From an uncultured Hyphomicrobiales bacterium (GTDB lineage Bacteria > Pseudomonadota > Alphaproteobacteria > Rhizobiales > Beijerinckiaceae): DNA of 46,574 bases. Made by a program: the position numbers and the translations under genes. Position 1 is the first letter of the stretch. Every line of letters starts with the position of its first letter. Location of the stretch: assembly GCA_903847605.1 (NCBI GenBank), contig CAINED010000069.1:1-46574 (forward strand), read 5' to 3'. Below are positions 33,982 through 41,765 of the stretch, one piece after another. Under the pieces are notes generated by a model. It worked only from the letters and a program-made list of their open reading frames with translations. It was not told the origin of the DNA and did no database searches.

Positions 33982-34806
33982 CTACGCGATAGGCGCCAAG
34001 TCGTCCGCAATGGTGACACGTTTCATCAGGCGGCGCTCGCTTTCGCTGAAATCCGTACGCGCATGGCTGGTACAGCGATTGTCCCAGACGAGAATGTCGC
34101 CGATGCGCCATTTGTGTTGATAGACGAAGCGTGGATTTTCGACGTGATCGCAGAGTTCGTCGATCAGCGCGCGGCTCTCGTTTTCAGGCAGTTCGTTGAT
34201 GCGGTCCGTCATCAGCCGGCAGATTGCGATGGCGCGTTTGCCCGTTTCGGGAATGCGGCGCACGAGCGGATGGCTGAAGCGCGGGCGGTCGTCGTTCTTT
34301 TTGGCGTCGGTTGTTGTGGCGCCATACTGGAAGGAATGCTGCGCGGTGAGGCCATCGAGGCGTTTCTTCGTGGCTTCGGGCAGAGTCTCAAAGGCAAGCA
34401 CGGCGTTGGCGAAGCATGTATCGCCGCCTTCCGATGGAATTTCGATGGCGTGCAGCGCTGCGCCTTTGCAGGGCTGCGGCGTATAGATCTGGTCGATGTG
34501 AAACCACATCTCGCCATCCGGCAACTGACCGAGCGGCTTGCCGTCCTCGCGAATGTTGGAGATGACCATGATCTGGTCGTGGCCGGAGAGCGGCGAAACG
34601 AAACGCGATTTCTTGATGTCGCCAAAGCTCTTGCCGAAATCGACGAGCTGCTGGTCGGTCGGTTTCTGATCGCGCAGGACGATGACGTGGTGTTGCATCA
34701 GCGCAGCGTTCAACGCCTTCGCGTCCTCGCCTGAAATCGCGCGGATATCGAGGCCGTGAATTTCGGCTCCGAGCGGGGCGTCCAGCTTTTCGACTTTGAT
34801 CGTCAT
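33982..34806 (-). CDS. TauD/TfdA family dioxygenase
   Basis: The 274-residue protein has the jelly-roll 2-oxoglutarate/Fe(II) dioxygenase signature: H103-x-D105 (WFHIDQIY) and distal H248 (NRCTSHART), with R259 placed for 2-oxoglutarate binding. The N-terminus LDAPLGAEIHGLDIR and VIVLRDQ are family features. Members cleave or hydroxylate sulfonates, chlorophenoxyacids and other organic acids. It starts with a strong GGAGGAGAGG site before the ATG and is the first gene of the minus-strand operon TauD-deacetylase-TctC (then kinase and regulator). The substrate cannot be predicted. Confidence 0.93.
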   Translation of the reverse strand: MTIKVEKLDAPLGAEIHGLDIRAISGEDAKALNAALMQHHVIVLRDQKPTDQQLVDFGKSFGDIKKSRFVSPLSGHDQIMVISNIREDGKPLGQLPDGEMWFHIDQIYTPQPCKGAALHAIEIPSEGGDTCFANAVLAFETLPEATKKRLDGLTAQHSFQYGATTTDAKKNDDRPRFSHPLVRRIPETGKRAIAICRLMTDRINELPENESRALIDELCDHVENPRFVYQHKWRIGDILVWDNRCTSHARTDFSESERRLMKRVTIADDLAPIA

Positions 34807-34864
34807 CCTCTCCTCCGGAAGCCTCTTGCGGACTTTTTTGGACCTTCAACTACCATAGGGTTCG

Positions 34865-34902
34865 CGCAACCGCCTGCCAAGCAGGCCGGCAAGACGGTTG
34901 CG
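34865..34902. promoter_or_regulatory. Nested palindrome in a divergent promoter region
   Basis: CGCAACCG (34865-34872) pairs with CGGTTGCG (34895-34902), and CCTGC/GCAGG form an inner stem around CAA. It lies between the divergent TauD-type operon and a TctC gene, so a regulator-binding site is possible. No T-run supports a terminator. Confidence 0.4.
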
Positions 34903-34963
34903 ATGCAGGGCTGCCTCGCATAAATCCTTGGCCAACTCAAACAGGGGACGCCGGGAGGCGACG

Positions 34964-36004
34964 ATGAAGGCAATTCGGTTCGGCACGGGACTATTGGCGC
35001 TCGCGATGGCGCTTGCGCAGGGCGCAATGGCGCAAGAGGGCGACGCCAATTTCTACGCCGGCAAGACGATCACGATCACCGTGGGGTCTTCGGCGGGTGG
35101 CGGCTACGATCTCTACGGCCGGCTCTTGAGCCGCTTCATGGGCAGGCATATCGCGGGCAACCCGACATTTATCGTCGCGAACATGCCCGGGGCCGGCGGC
35201 AATGTCGCGGCCGCGCATATCGCCAATGTCGCGCCGAAGGACGGCACGGCGATCGGCGCGATCTTCATGGGCACCGTTGTCGATCCCTTGTTCTCGGCGC
35301 AGGGCGCGCGCAAGACACACGATCCCGTCAAGTTCAACTATATCGGCAACGCCAACAAGGACGTTTACGTCTGCCTCGTGCGGACGGATGCGCAGGTGAA
35401 GACCTTTCAGGACCTGATGGAGAAGGAACTTGTCGTCGGCGCCAGCGCAGGGGGCGCTTCGACGCGCGACTTTCCGCTGCTGCTGAAAAACATCCTTGGC
35501 GCGAAGTTTCGCATCGTCGCCGGCTATCCCGGCACGCGGCAAATCAATGCAGCCATCGAGAAGGGCGAAGTGCAGGGCGGGTGCGGGCAATCGTGGTCGA
35601 GCATGGCCGCGACCTATCCGCACTGGTTCAAGGACAATCTCGTGAAGGTGCTCGTGCAGGAAGATCCCGAGGGCTATCCCGAACTCAATGCCAAGGGAAT
35701 TCCGCTGGTTCGCAGTCTGGCCAAGAACGAAGAGCAGCGCAAAATTTTCGATCTCGTCTATAGCCAGACGGTGTTCGGACGTCCCTATGTGGTCGCGGCC
35801 GAAGTGCCGGCGGGGCGGGTTGCCATTCTGCGCAAGGCTTTCTCTGCAGCGATGAGCGATCCTGGCCTGAAGGCGGAAGCTGCGAAAATGCAGGTCGACG
35901 TCGATTTTACGCCCGGCGAGGAATTGCAGAAGAAGATCGTCGAAGTCTATGCAACGCCTGCCGACATCGTCGAGAAAGCGCGCAAGGCTTTCGAGGGGCA
36001 ATAG
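34964..36004 (+). CDS. TctC/Bug-family solute-binding protein (divergent type)
   Basis: The 346-residue protein has a Sec signal (ending M-A-Q-E, about residue 22) and a Bug-like fold with FYAGKTITITVGSSAGGGYDLYGRL, then MPGAGGNVAAAHI and NYIGNANKDVYVC. It is more distant from the other five TctC proteins in this window: the N-terminal VPFAPGG-type loop is VGSSAGGG and a VGASAGGASTRDF segment replaces the usual one. GGGAGG sits just before the ATG. No TctA or TctB gene is adjacent. It faces the TauD operon across about 160 bases and is followed by a DUF2189 gene. Confidence 0.9.
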   Translation: MKAIRFGTGLLALAMALAQGAMAQEGDANFYAGKTITITVGSSAGGGYDLYGRLLSRFMGRHIAGNPTFIVANMPGAGGNVAAAHIANVAPKDGTAIGAIFMGTVVDPLFSAQGARKTHDPVKFNYIGNANKDVYVCLVRTDAQVKTFQDLMEKELVVGASAGGASTRDFPLLLKNILGAKFRIVAGYPGTRQINAAIEKGEVQGGCGQSWSSMAATYPHWFKDNLVKVLVQEDPEGYPELNAKGIPLVRSLAKNEEQRKIFDLVYSQTVFGRPYVVAAEVPAGRVAILRKAFSAAMSDPGLKAEAAKMQVDVDFTPGEELQKKIVEVYATPADIVEKARKAFEGQ

Positions 36005-36097
36005 GATCTTATCGCGCAAGACCGAAGCGTTTATGCGGGAGCGGCCGGGCGAAATTGCATTCGATGCGCGCGGCGGTGATGACCGTGGCCTATCGAT

Positions 36098-36111
36098 TTG
36101 ATCCAGCGCAA
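36098..36111 (+). promoter_or_regulatory. FixK/FNR-type box upstream of the DUF2189 gene
   Basis: TTGATCCAGCGCAA fits the FixK/FNR consensus TTG(A/C)-N6-(T/G)CAA. Its centre is 56 bases upstream of the DUF2189 ATG, a position compatible with class II activation near -41 from a short leader. The same 14 bases occur at 38046-38059. Confidence 0.6.
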
Positions 36112-36160
36112 GGCGACGCTTGCCGGGGAAAGCAATCTTTCCCAAGAGGGGAGGTGCGCC

Positions 36161-36976
36161 ATGAACGATCGATCGTCGTTGGCTTCTGGTTCAACGCAAC
36201 CTAGCAGCGTCAATACTTCTTCGATTCCGGCGGTGCGCGAACTCGGGCGTAACGATCTCTGGGACGCACTTGTGCTCGGCTGGGGCGATTTCAAGCGCGC
36301 GCCGCAATATGGTATCTTCTTCGGATTGCTTTACGCGGCAGGCGGCTGGACCGTCGTTCTGCTCGCTACGGTCTCCGGCTATTACTTTCTGGCCTATCCG
36401 CTCGCAGCGGGCTTTGCGCTGATCGCGCCTTTCGTCTGCGCGGGCCTTTACGAAGTGAGCCGCCGACTCGAGGCGGATCTCCCGCTGACATGGGACGATG
36501 TATTTGGAGCGATCCGGGGCGGCGGCAGGCGCGATCTCGGCTGGATGGCGCTGGTGACGACCTTCACCTTTTTCATCTGGATCGACATCGCGATATTTCT
36601 CTATGCGATGTTCTTCGGCATGAAGGCGCCGGGCCCTTGGGCGCTGATCGTGGATATTGCGACGACACCCCACGGCCAGCTTTTCTTTCTCGTCGGCAAT
36701 CTCGTCGGCGCGGCGATTGCGTTCTTCGTGTTTTCGATCACCGTCGTTTCTTTTCCCATGCTGCTCGATCGTGACGTCGATTTCGTCTCGGCGATGATCA
36801 CGAGCGTGCGTGTCGTCAGGCGCAATCTCAAGCGCATGATCCTGTGGGCGCTGACGATCGCGCTGTTCGTCGCTTTTTCCTTGATGTCAGGTCTCGCCGC
36901 GCTCGTCTTTGTTCTGCCGTTGCTGGGACATGCGACATGGCACGTTTATCGCCGCGCGGTCGCGCCAGCGGAATAA
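36161..36976 (+). CDS. DUF2189 domain integral membrane protein
   Basis: The 271-residue protein fits DUF2189: a hydrophilic N-terminal region (1-55), then six membrane helices starting near GIFFGLLYAAGGWTVVLLATV and with the LVGDxxGAIRGG-like WDDVFGAIRGGGRRDLGW loop before helix 3. The conserved PLAAGFALIAPFVCAGLYEVSR helix is typical. GAGGGGAGG lies before the ATG. The family function is unknown. An identical FixK-type box is placed both here and upstream of the convergent DUF3592 pair. The stop is only 3 bases from the end of that pair's second gene. Confidence 0.9.
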   Translation: MNDRSSLASGSTQPSSVNTSSIPAVRELGRNDLWDALVLGWGDFKRAPQYGIFFGLLYAAGGWTVVLLATVSGYYFLAYPLAAGFALIAPFVCAGLYEVSRRLEADLPLTWDDVFGAIRGGGRRDLGWMALVTTFTFFIWIDIAIFLYAMFFGMKAPGPWALIVDIATTPHGQLFFLVGNLVGAAIAFFVFSITVVSFPMLLDRDVDFVSAMITSVRVVRRNLKRMILWALTIALFVAFSLMSGLAALVFVLPLLGHATWHVYRRAVAPAE

Positions 36977-36979
36977 AGT

Positions 36980-37432
36980 TTAGTTCCGTGTGAACGGCGG
37001 AGGTTCGTATTTCGGCCAACCACCGGGCGGCTCTTTACCAAAAAAAATGGCGAGAGCAAGCAGGACAACGAAAAGCCCGGCGATTGCGGTGAAGAGAGGC
37101 TTCAGCAGGATCGATCTCCAGGTGTCATCGAATGCCATTTCCGGATTGTTTGGATCGTATCTGATCGGCCACATGAGATCGTACGGGATTTTGTTCGAGG
37201 GGATGACCCGATAGATTGTCACTTCGTAGCTCTTGCCGTTGACACTGAAGCCGACAGACGGGGTTCGTATCGCCGTCGGAACGCGTCCAACATTCAAGAG
37301 CTTCGCCTTGATCCGAACGCCGCCGAACCAGACCGGCGCGCGATTTTTCAACATAACGCTGCCGGTTATCAGAAGGCCGCCGCCAAACAGCAACAGAATC
37401 GCGGCCAGGAAATCGGTAATATCCAAATTCAT
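36980..37432 (-). CDS. DUF3592 membrane protein (copy 2)
   Basis: The 150-residue protein begins MNLDITDFLAA with one helix (ILLLFGGGLLITGSVML), a beta-rich soluble domain (about 35-110) and a second helix (LFTAIAGLFVVLLALAIFF), the two-helix DUF3592 plan. It ends EPPGGWPKYEPPPFTRN. It is a paralogue of the neighbouring DUF3592 protein, with the same helix-domain-helix order and almost the same tail. It is the second gene of the pair, 90 bases after the first. Function is unknown. Confidence 0.85.
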   Translation of the reverse strand: MNLDITDFLAAILLLFGGGLLITGSVMLKNRAPVWFGGVRIKAKLLNVGRVPTAIRTPSVGFSVNGKSYEVTIYRVIPSNKIPYDLMWPIRYDPNNPEMAFDDTWRSILLKPLFTAIAGLFVVLLALAIFFGKEPPGGWPKYEPPPFTRN

Positions 37433-37521
37433 TCCGGCCGGCTCCGGTGCGAGGCGGCCGTACGATGCGTCCTGCGTGTCGCGAACGCAAGGCTTGAAGA
37501 GGCAGACAAGATGCCGGGTAA

Positions 37522-37989
37522 TCAGTTGCGCGTGAAAGGTGGCGGCTGCGGTTTCGGCCAGCCGCCGGGCGGTTCCCTGCCGAAATAAATGCCCAGCATG
37601 ATCGCCGTGACGAGTAGTCCGCCGATCACTGTGACGATCGGAAAGACGACAAGTGTCGGCCATGAAATCGTGAAGATGCGTGTGGGACGTTCTGGATCGA
37701 TAAAGACTTCGACCTCGCCACCCGGTTTGGGGCGCGTGCGCGGGCTGTGATCGAGCCGCAACGTGCGCTCCGCGCCATCGGGGGCTGTAAAGGTCACGGA
37801 GGGCGTGAAGGCTGTGCGATCGCCTGGGCGCCCCGAATGCCTCTCGATGTGCGAAATTCGCCCGCGCACCCGCACGCCGCGCCAGATCAGCGGCATGCGA
37901 TTGCGTATCATCACGATGCCGGCGCTCACGATTGCAAGACCAGAAAGGGTCAGCAGAAGAATGAGCACGTCGGCAGAACTGAGGTTCAC
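37522..37989 (-). CDS. DUF3592 membrane protein (copy 1)
   Basis: The 155-residue protein has an N-terminal helix (LILLLTLSGLAIVSAGIVM), a beta domain with VRVRGRISHIERHSG and FTPSVTFTAPDG, a second helix (VVFPIVTVIGGLLVTAIMLGI) and the tail REPPGGWPKPQPPPFTRN. The start is GTG at 37989, with AGGAG 7 bases upstream. It is paralogous to the next gene, and the two share DNA-level similarity at their 3' ends. A FixK-type box lies 63 bases upstream of the start on this strand. Confidence 0.85.
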   Translation of the reverse strand: MNLSSADVLILLLTLSGLAIVSAGIVMIRNRMPLIWRGVRVRGRISHIERHSGRPGDRTAFTPSVTFTAPDGAERTLRLDHSPRTRPKPGGEVEVFIDPERPTRIFTISWPTLVVFPIVTVIGGLLVTAIMLGIYFGREPPGGWPKPQPPPFTRN

Positions 37990-38045
37990 GCTAGTCTCCT
38001 GACGGCCATCCTGTGCGCCCGGCGGGCGAACTATGGGCAGCCGCC

Positions 38046-38059
38046 TTGATCCAGCGCAA
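38046..38059. promoter_or_regulatory. FixK/FNR-type box between the DUF3592 pair and the Rieske gene
   Basis: TTGATCCAGCGCAA is identical to the box upstream of the DUF2189 gene, and the following GGC also matches. It is about 63 bases from the GTG of the DUF3592 gene and 124 bases from the ATG of the Rieske gene, so the DUF3592 pair is the better-placed target. Confidence 0.6.
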
Positions 38060-38176
38060 GGCTTTGCGGGGCCAGCCGTGGTGTTCTTCAAATTGCGGAA
38101 CGATGTTCCGCATATGGGAACAAATCATCGCCAGCGGAAAAACCGCTCAGGCGCCGGAACGGCCAAGGAAATACCG

Positions 38177-39463
38177 ATGCTCACCAAGGAACAGAACGAT
38201 CTCGTCACGCAGACGGGGCCCGGCACGCACATGGGCGACCTTTTCCGGTGCTACTGGCTGCCGATCCTTCTCAGCGAAGAACTTCCCGAACCCGACTGTC
38301 CGCCGGTCCGCGTGAAGATTCTGTCGGAGCGCCTCCTCGCTTTCCGCGACACCAGCGGCAAGCTCGGCCTGATCGATGAATTCTGTCCGCATCGCGGCGC
38401 TTCGCTGTGGTTCGGTCGCAACGAGGAATGCGGCATTCGCTGCCCCTATCACGGCTGGAAATTCGACGTGAACGGCCAGTGCCTTGAAGTGCCGTCGGAG
38501 CCGGAAGAATCCGGCTATGCCAAAAAGATCAAGCTCACATCCTATCCTGTCATCGAGAAGGGCGGCGTGATCTGGACCTATATGGGCAAGCCGGAAAACA
38601 TGCCGGCGGAGCCAGAGTACGAATTCTGCACAGTGCCGCGCGAGCAGAGCTTTACCTCGAAGCGCTATCAGGATTGCAACTGGCTGCAATCGCTTGAAGG
38701 CGGCATCGACTCCTCGCACGTGTCGTGGCTGCATCGCGGCGACGTGAAAGCCGACCCGCTGTTCAAGAATGCCGGCGGCAACAAGTATAACCTCAACGAT
38801 CTCGCGCCCGTCTTTGAAGTCATCGAGAGCGAAGGTGGCCTCTTCATCGGCGCACGCCGTATGGCCGAGGACGATCAGTATTACTGGCGCATCACGCCGT
38901 GGCTGATGCCCTGCTTCACGGCAGTGCCGCCGCGCGGCGATTATCCGATGCATGGCCATTTCTGGGTGCCGATCGACGATCACTCCTGCATTGCCTGGAG
39001 CTTCGATTATCATCCCGTACGTGCGCTGACGCGCGACGAAGTCCAGCACATGAAGGATGGCAAGGGCGTGCACTGCAAATATGTGCCGGGCACCTACATG
39101 CCGCTCGCCAACAAGTCGAACGACTATCTCATGGACCGTCAGGCGCAGAAGCTCGGCACGACCTATAGCGGCGTGCATGGCATCGCGATCCAGGACGGTT
39201 CGCTGCAGGAGAGCATGGGGCCAATCATCGACCGCACGAAGGAAAATCTCGTCGGTTGCGACAACGGCATCATCATGGCGCGTCACCGCATCATGAAGGC
39301 TGCCAAGGCCCTGCGCGAAAAAGGAACCTTGCCGCCTGCGCGGACGCCGGAGGAGCAGCGCGTGCGCGCCACGGCGATCCTGCTCAAGCGAAACGTGCCC
39401 TTCAAGGATGGGGCGAAAGAGGCATTGAAGGCGAAAAAGGGCGTGCCGCAGACCACTGTGTGA
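38177..39463 (+). CDS. Rieske-type aromatic ring-hydroxylating oxygenase, alpha subunit
   Basis: The 428-residue protein has an N-terminal Rieske domain with C70-P-H72 and C89-x-x-H92 holding the [2Fe-2S] cluster. The mononuclear iron site is D178, H181 and H186 in EGGIDSSHVSWLHRG. The sequence resembles phthalate 4,5-dioxygenase-type oxygenases, known for aromatic carboxylates, although the substrate here is unknown. AAGGAA lies before the chosen ATG, and the open frame extends to 38033 without a ribosome binding site. No reductase or ferredoxin gene is in the window, so it must use a reductase from elsewhere. It is followed by a terminator and three TctC genes that may import its substrate. 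Confidence 0.93.
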   Translation: MLTKEQNDLVTQTGPGTHMGDLFRCYWLPILLSEELPEPDCPPVRVKILSERLLAFRDTSGKLGLIDEFCPHRGASLWFGRNEECGIRCPYHGWKFDVNGQCLEVPSEPEESGYAKKIKLTSYPVIEKGGVIWTYMGKPENMPAEPEYEFCTVPREQSFTSKRYQDCNWLQSLEGGIDSSHVSWLHRGDVKADPLFKNAGGNKYNLNDLAPVFEVIESEGGLFIGARRMAEDDQYYWRITPWLMPCFTAVPPRGDYPMHGHFWVPIDDHSCIAWSFDYHPVRALTRDEVQHMKDGKGVHCKYVPGTYMPLANKSNDYLMDRQAQKLGTTYSGVHGIAIQDGSLQESMGPIIDRTKENLVGCDNGIIMARHRIMKAAKALREKGTLPPARTPEEQRVRATAILLKRNVPFKDGAKEALKAKKGVPQTTV

Positions 39464-39501
39464 TCCAGCGGCGCACCCACGGGCGTTTTCGTCTTCGATC
39501 G

Positions 39502-39536
39502 GAACCCGTCGCAGCGATGCGGCGGGTTCTACTTTT
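39502..39536 (+). terminator. Probable terminator after the Rieske gene
   Basis: GAACCCG pairs with CGGGTTC over an inner CGCA/TGCG pairing, followed by TACTTTTC. It suggests the Rieske gene and the TctC genes are transcribed separately. Confidence 0.6.
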
Positions 39537-39636
39537 CGCTCTGGACGGTTGCATGTGCAAGCCGTTGCACAAAACGCGCTTGCCAAGAGCCGTGGCTGCA
39601 TCCCACAATCGCAGAGGAGGATCGGGAGGGTCTGGT

Positions 39637-40635
39637 ATGCTCGGCAAGTATGGACTTGGCGCAGCCTTATTCGCGGCGTTCGCGTCGTTGTCGGCGCAGG
39701 CTCAGACTCAGGCTGCGGCTCCCAACTGGCCATCGCGCACAATCACCATCGTTTTGCCGCTCGCGGCCGGCAGCGGCATGGACACGATCGTGCGGCTCTA
39801 TGCCGACAAGCTTTCGCCCGCTTTAGGCCGCCCCGTCGTCATCGAAAACAGGCTCGGCGGTCGCCAGATGATTGCGGCTTCCGCCGTCGCGAAGGCGGAA
39901 CCCGACGGGCATACTCTTGTGGTCCTGACTTCTTCCTCACTCGCGATCGGCCCGACGCTCTTCAAGGACATGCGCGTCAATCCCGCAAAAGAGTTCGTGC
40001 CGATTTCGCTTTATGTAAAGTCGCCATTCATTCTCGTCGTCAATCCGGCGATGCCCGTCAAAACCGCCGCCGATTTCATCGCGCATGCGAAGGCGCAGAT
40101 GGCGAGCCCGCTCTCATACACGTCGCTCGGTCCGGGCTCGCCGCAGCATCTTTCGATGGAATTGGTGAAGAGCCAGTTCGGCGTACCCATGACGCATGTG
40201 CCCTATACGAACACACCGCAGTCCGTTCTCGATGTCACCTCGGGGCATGTTTCGGGCGGCTTTGCGGAAGCTGGCGCATCGCTATCTCTGATTCGCGAAG
40301 GCAAGCTGCGCGCGCTTGCGGTGTCCTCGTCGCAGGAATTGCCTGTTTTGCCCGGTGTCGCTCCCTTCGCGGAAGCGGGAAAACTTCCGGGGTTTGAAGC
40401 TGTGTCCTGGCATGTGCTGCTCGCGCATGCGGCGACGCCCAAGCCCATCGTCGACCGCCTTCATGCGGAAATGAAGAGAATCATGGCCGACAAGGAACTC
40501 ACGAAGAAGGTTGCCGACATGGGCCTGCTGCCTGTCGATACCCCGGATGTCGATGGCATCCGCCAGTATATCGCGAGCGAACAGGAGAAATGGGGATCGC
40601 TCGTGCGCAAGCTGGGACTGGAAGGCTCCCAGTAA
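39637..40635 (+). CDS. TctC/Bug-family solute-binding protein, first of a tandem trio
   Basis: The 332-residue protein has a signal peptide (residues 1-26, ending A-Q-A-Q-T) and the Bug signature WPSRTITIVLPLAAGSGMD, then ENRLGGRQ and EPDGHTL. It is a close paralogue of the next gene: both share PLAAG-x-GMD, YVKSPFI, SLG-x-G-x-S-QHLSME and SWH-x-LLA. GGGAGG precedes the ATG. The gene is 35 bases upstream of its paralogue, in an operon. TctA/TctB partners are absent. Confidence 0.92.
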   Translation: MLGKYGLGAALFAAFASLSAQAQTQAAAPNWPSRTITIVLPLAAGSGMDTIVRLYADKLSPALGRPVVIENRLGGRQMIAASAVAKAEPDGHTLVVLTSSSLAIGPTLFKDMRVNPAKEFVPISLYVKSPFILVVNPAMPVKTAADFIAHAKAQMASPLSYTSLGPGSPQHLSMELVKSQFGVPMTHVPYTNTPQSVLDVTSGHVSGGFAEAGASLSLIREGKLRALAVSSSQELPVLPGVAPFAEAGKLPGFEAVSWHVLLAHAATPKPIVDRLHAEMKRIMADKELTKKVADMGLLPVDTPDVDGIRQYIASEQEKWGSLVRKLGLEGSQ

Positions 40636-40670
40636 TCGCGCTAATTGGAACTTGAGGAGGAAGGGAACAT

Positions 40671-41657
40671 ATGAACTATCGTCACATCGCCGCCGGTTTC
40701 GCGTTCACCGCCATCGCGGCTTCGCCTGCCTTTGCGCAGCAATATCCATCGAAGAACATCACGCTTGTCGTGCCGCTTGCTGCGGGCACGGGCATGGACC
40801 TGATCGCGCGCATGTATTCGGAAAAACTGTCCGCCAATCTCGGACGCTCCGTGATCGTGGAAAACAGGCCGGGTGCGTCGCTGGGTCTCGGCGCGCAGGC
40901 CGTTGCGCAAGCCGATCCCGATGGGCATACGCTCGGCATCGCCACGACGACCGTGATGGTCGTCAATCCCATCATGATGAAGAACCTGCGCTACAATCCG
41001 AAATCGGATTTTGCGCCGATCGCTCTTTACGTGAAGTCGCCGTTCATTTTCATCTCAAGCCCTTCGCTGGGCGCAAAGACGGTGCCTGAGTTCATTGCGC
41101 TGGCGCGCAAGCGCGAAGCCGAAAAGAATCCGTTGTCCTACGCTTCGCTTGGCGTTGGCGCTTCGCAGCACCTGTCGATGGAATATCTGAAGCAGCTCTA
41201 CAAGGTCGACATTCTGCATGTGCCCTACAAGTCCACGCCGCAAGCCGTTGGCGACATCGCCTCGGGTCACGTCTCTGCGGGCTTTTCCGAAATTGGAGCC
41301 GCTCTCGGTCTGATCCGCGACGGCAAGCTGAATGCGCTGGCCGTGTCGTCGGCTACCGAGCTCCCGGCCCTGCCGGGCGTAAAGCCCTTTGCGGAAGCCG
41401 GCAATGCGCCGGGTTTCGAACTGGTGTCGTGGCATATCCTGCTCGCGCCGGCAAAAACGCCGCGGCCCATCGTCGAGCGCCTGCACAACGAGATGAAGAC
41501 GATCATGGCCGATCCGGTCATCACCAAGCGAATTTCGGACATGGGCCTGCTGCCGCATACGACGCCCGATTTCGAAGGGATGGAAAAATATATCGCTTCG
41601 GAAGCGGAGAAATGGGGCAAGGTCGTGCGCGATCTCAAGCTCGAAGGCACGCTGTAA
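40671..41657 (+). CDS. TctC/Bug-family solute-binding protein, second of a tandem trio
   Basis: The 328-residue protein has a Sec signal (MNYRHIAAGFAFTAIAAS, cleavage near F-A-Q) and the same motifs as its upstream neighbour, including YPSKNITLVVPLAAGTGMD, ENRPGASLG and DPDGHTLGI. The similarity over the whole length points to a local duplication. GAGGAGGAAGG lies before the ATG. It is followed by a 108-base gap with a long hairpin made of heptamer repeats, then a third, less similar TctC gene. Confidence 0.93.
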   Translation: MNYRHIAAGFAFTAIAASPAFAQQYPSKNITLVVPLAAGTGMDLIARMYSEKLSANLGRSVIVENRPGASLGLGAQAVAQADPDGHTLGIATTTVMVVNPIMMKNLRYNPKSDFAPIALYVKSPFIFISSPSLGAKTVPEFIALARKREAEKNPLSYASLGVGASQHLSMEYLKQLYKVDILHVPYKSTPQAVGDIASGHVSAGFSEIGAALGLIRDGKLNALAVSSATELPALPGVKPFAEAGNAPGFELVSWHILLAPAKTPRPIVERLHNEMKTIMADPVITKRISDMGLLPHTTPDFEGMEKYIASEAEKWGKVVRDLKLEGTL

Positions 41658-41664
41658 GGAGCCA

Positions 41665-41745
41665 GTAGCGAATGGCGAATAGTGAGTAGCGAATAGAGAA
41701 CACTCTTGTTTCTACTCGCTACTCGCTACTCACTATTCGCCACTC
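41665..41745. repeat. Heptamer-type inverted repeat (GCGAATAG/CTATTCGC family)
   Basis: A 20-bp perfect inverted repeat (41673-41692 and 41723-41742, the left arm TGGCGAATAGTGAGTAGCGA) brackets a 30-base loop. Both arms are built from about seven-base units such as TAGCGAA, TAGTGAG and TACTCGC. In the open frame upstream of the next gene it reads as LLATRYSLFATR, a phrase often seen in over-extended Hyphomicrobiales gene predictions. It likely forms a stable RNA hairpin between the second and third TctC genes. Confidence 0.85.
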
Positions 41746-41765
41746 GCCAATATCAGGAAATCGTC

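Noticed and set aside
41706..41765. Extra N-terminus of the third TctC protein encoded by the heptamer repeat
   Set aside because: The LATRYSLFATR phrase comes from repeat DNA. The ATG at 41766 starts a proper Tat-type signal.
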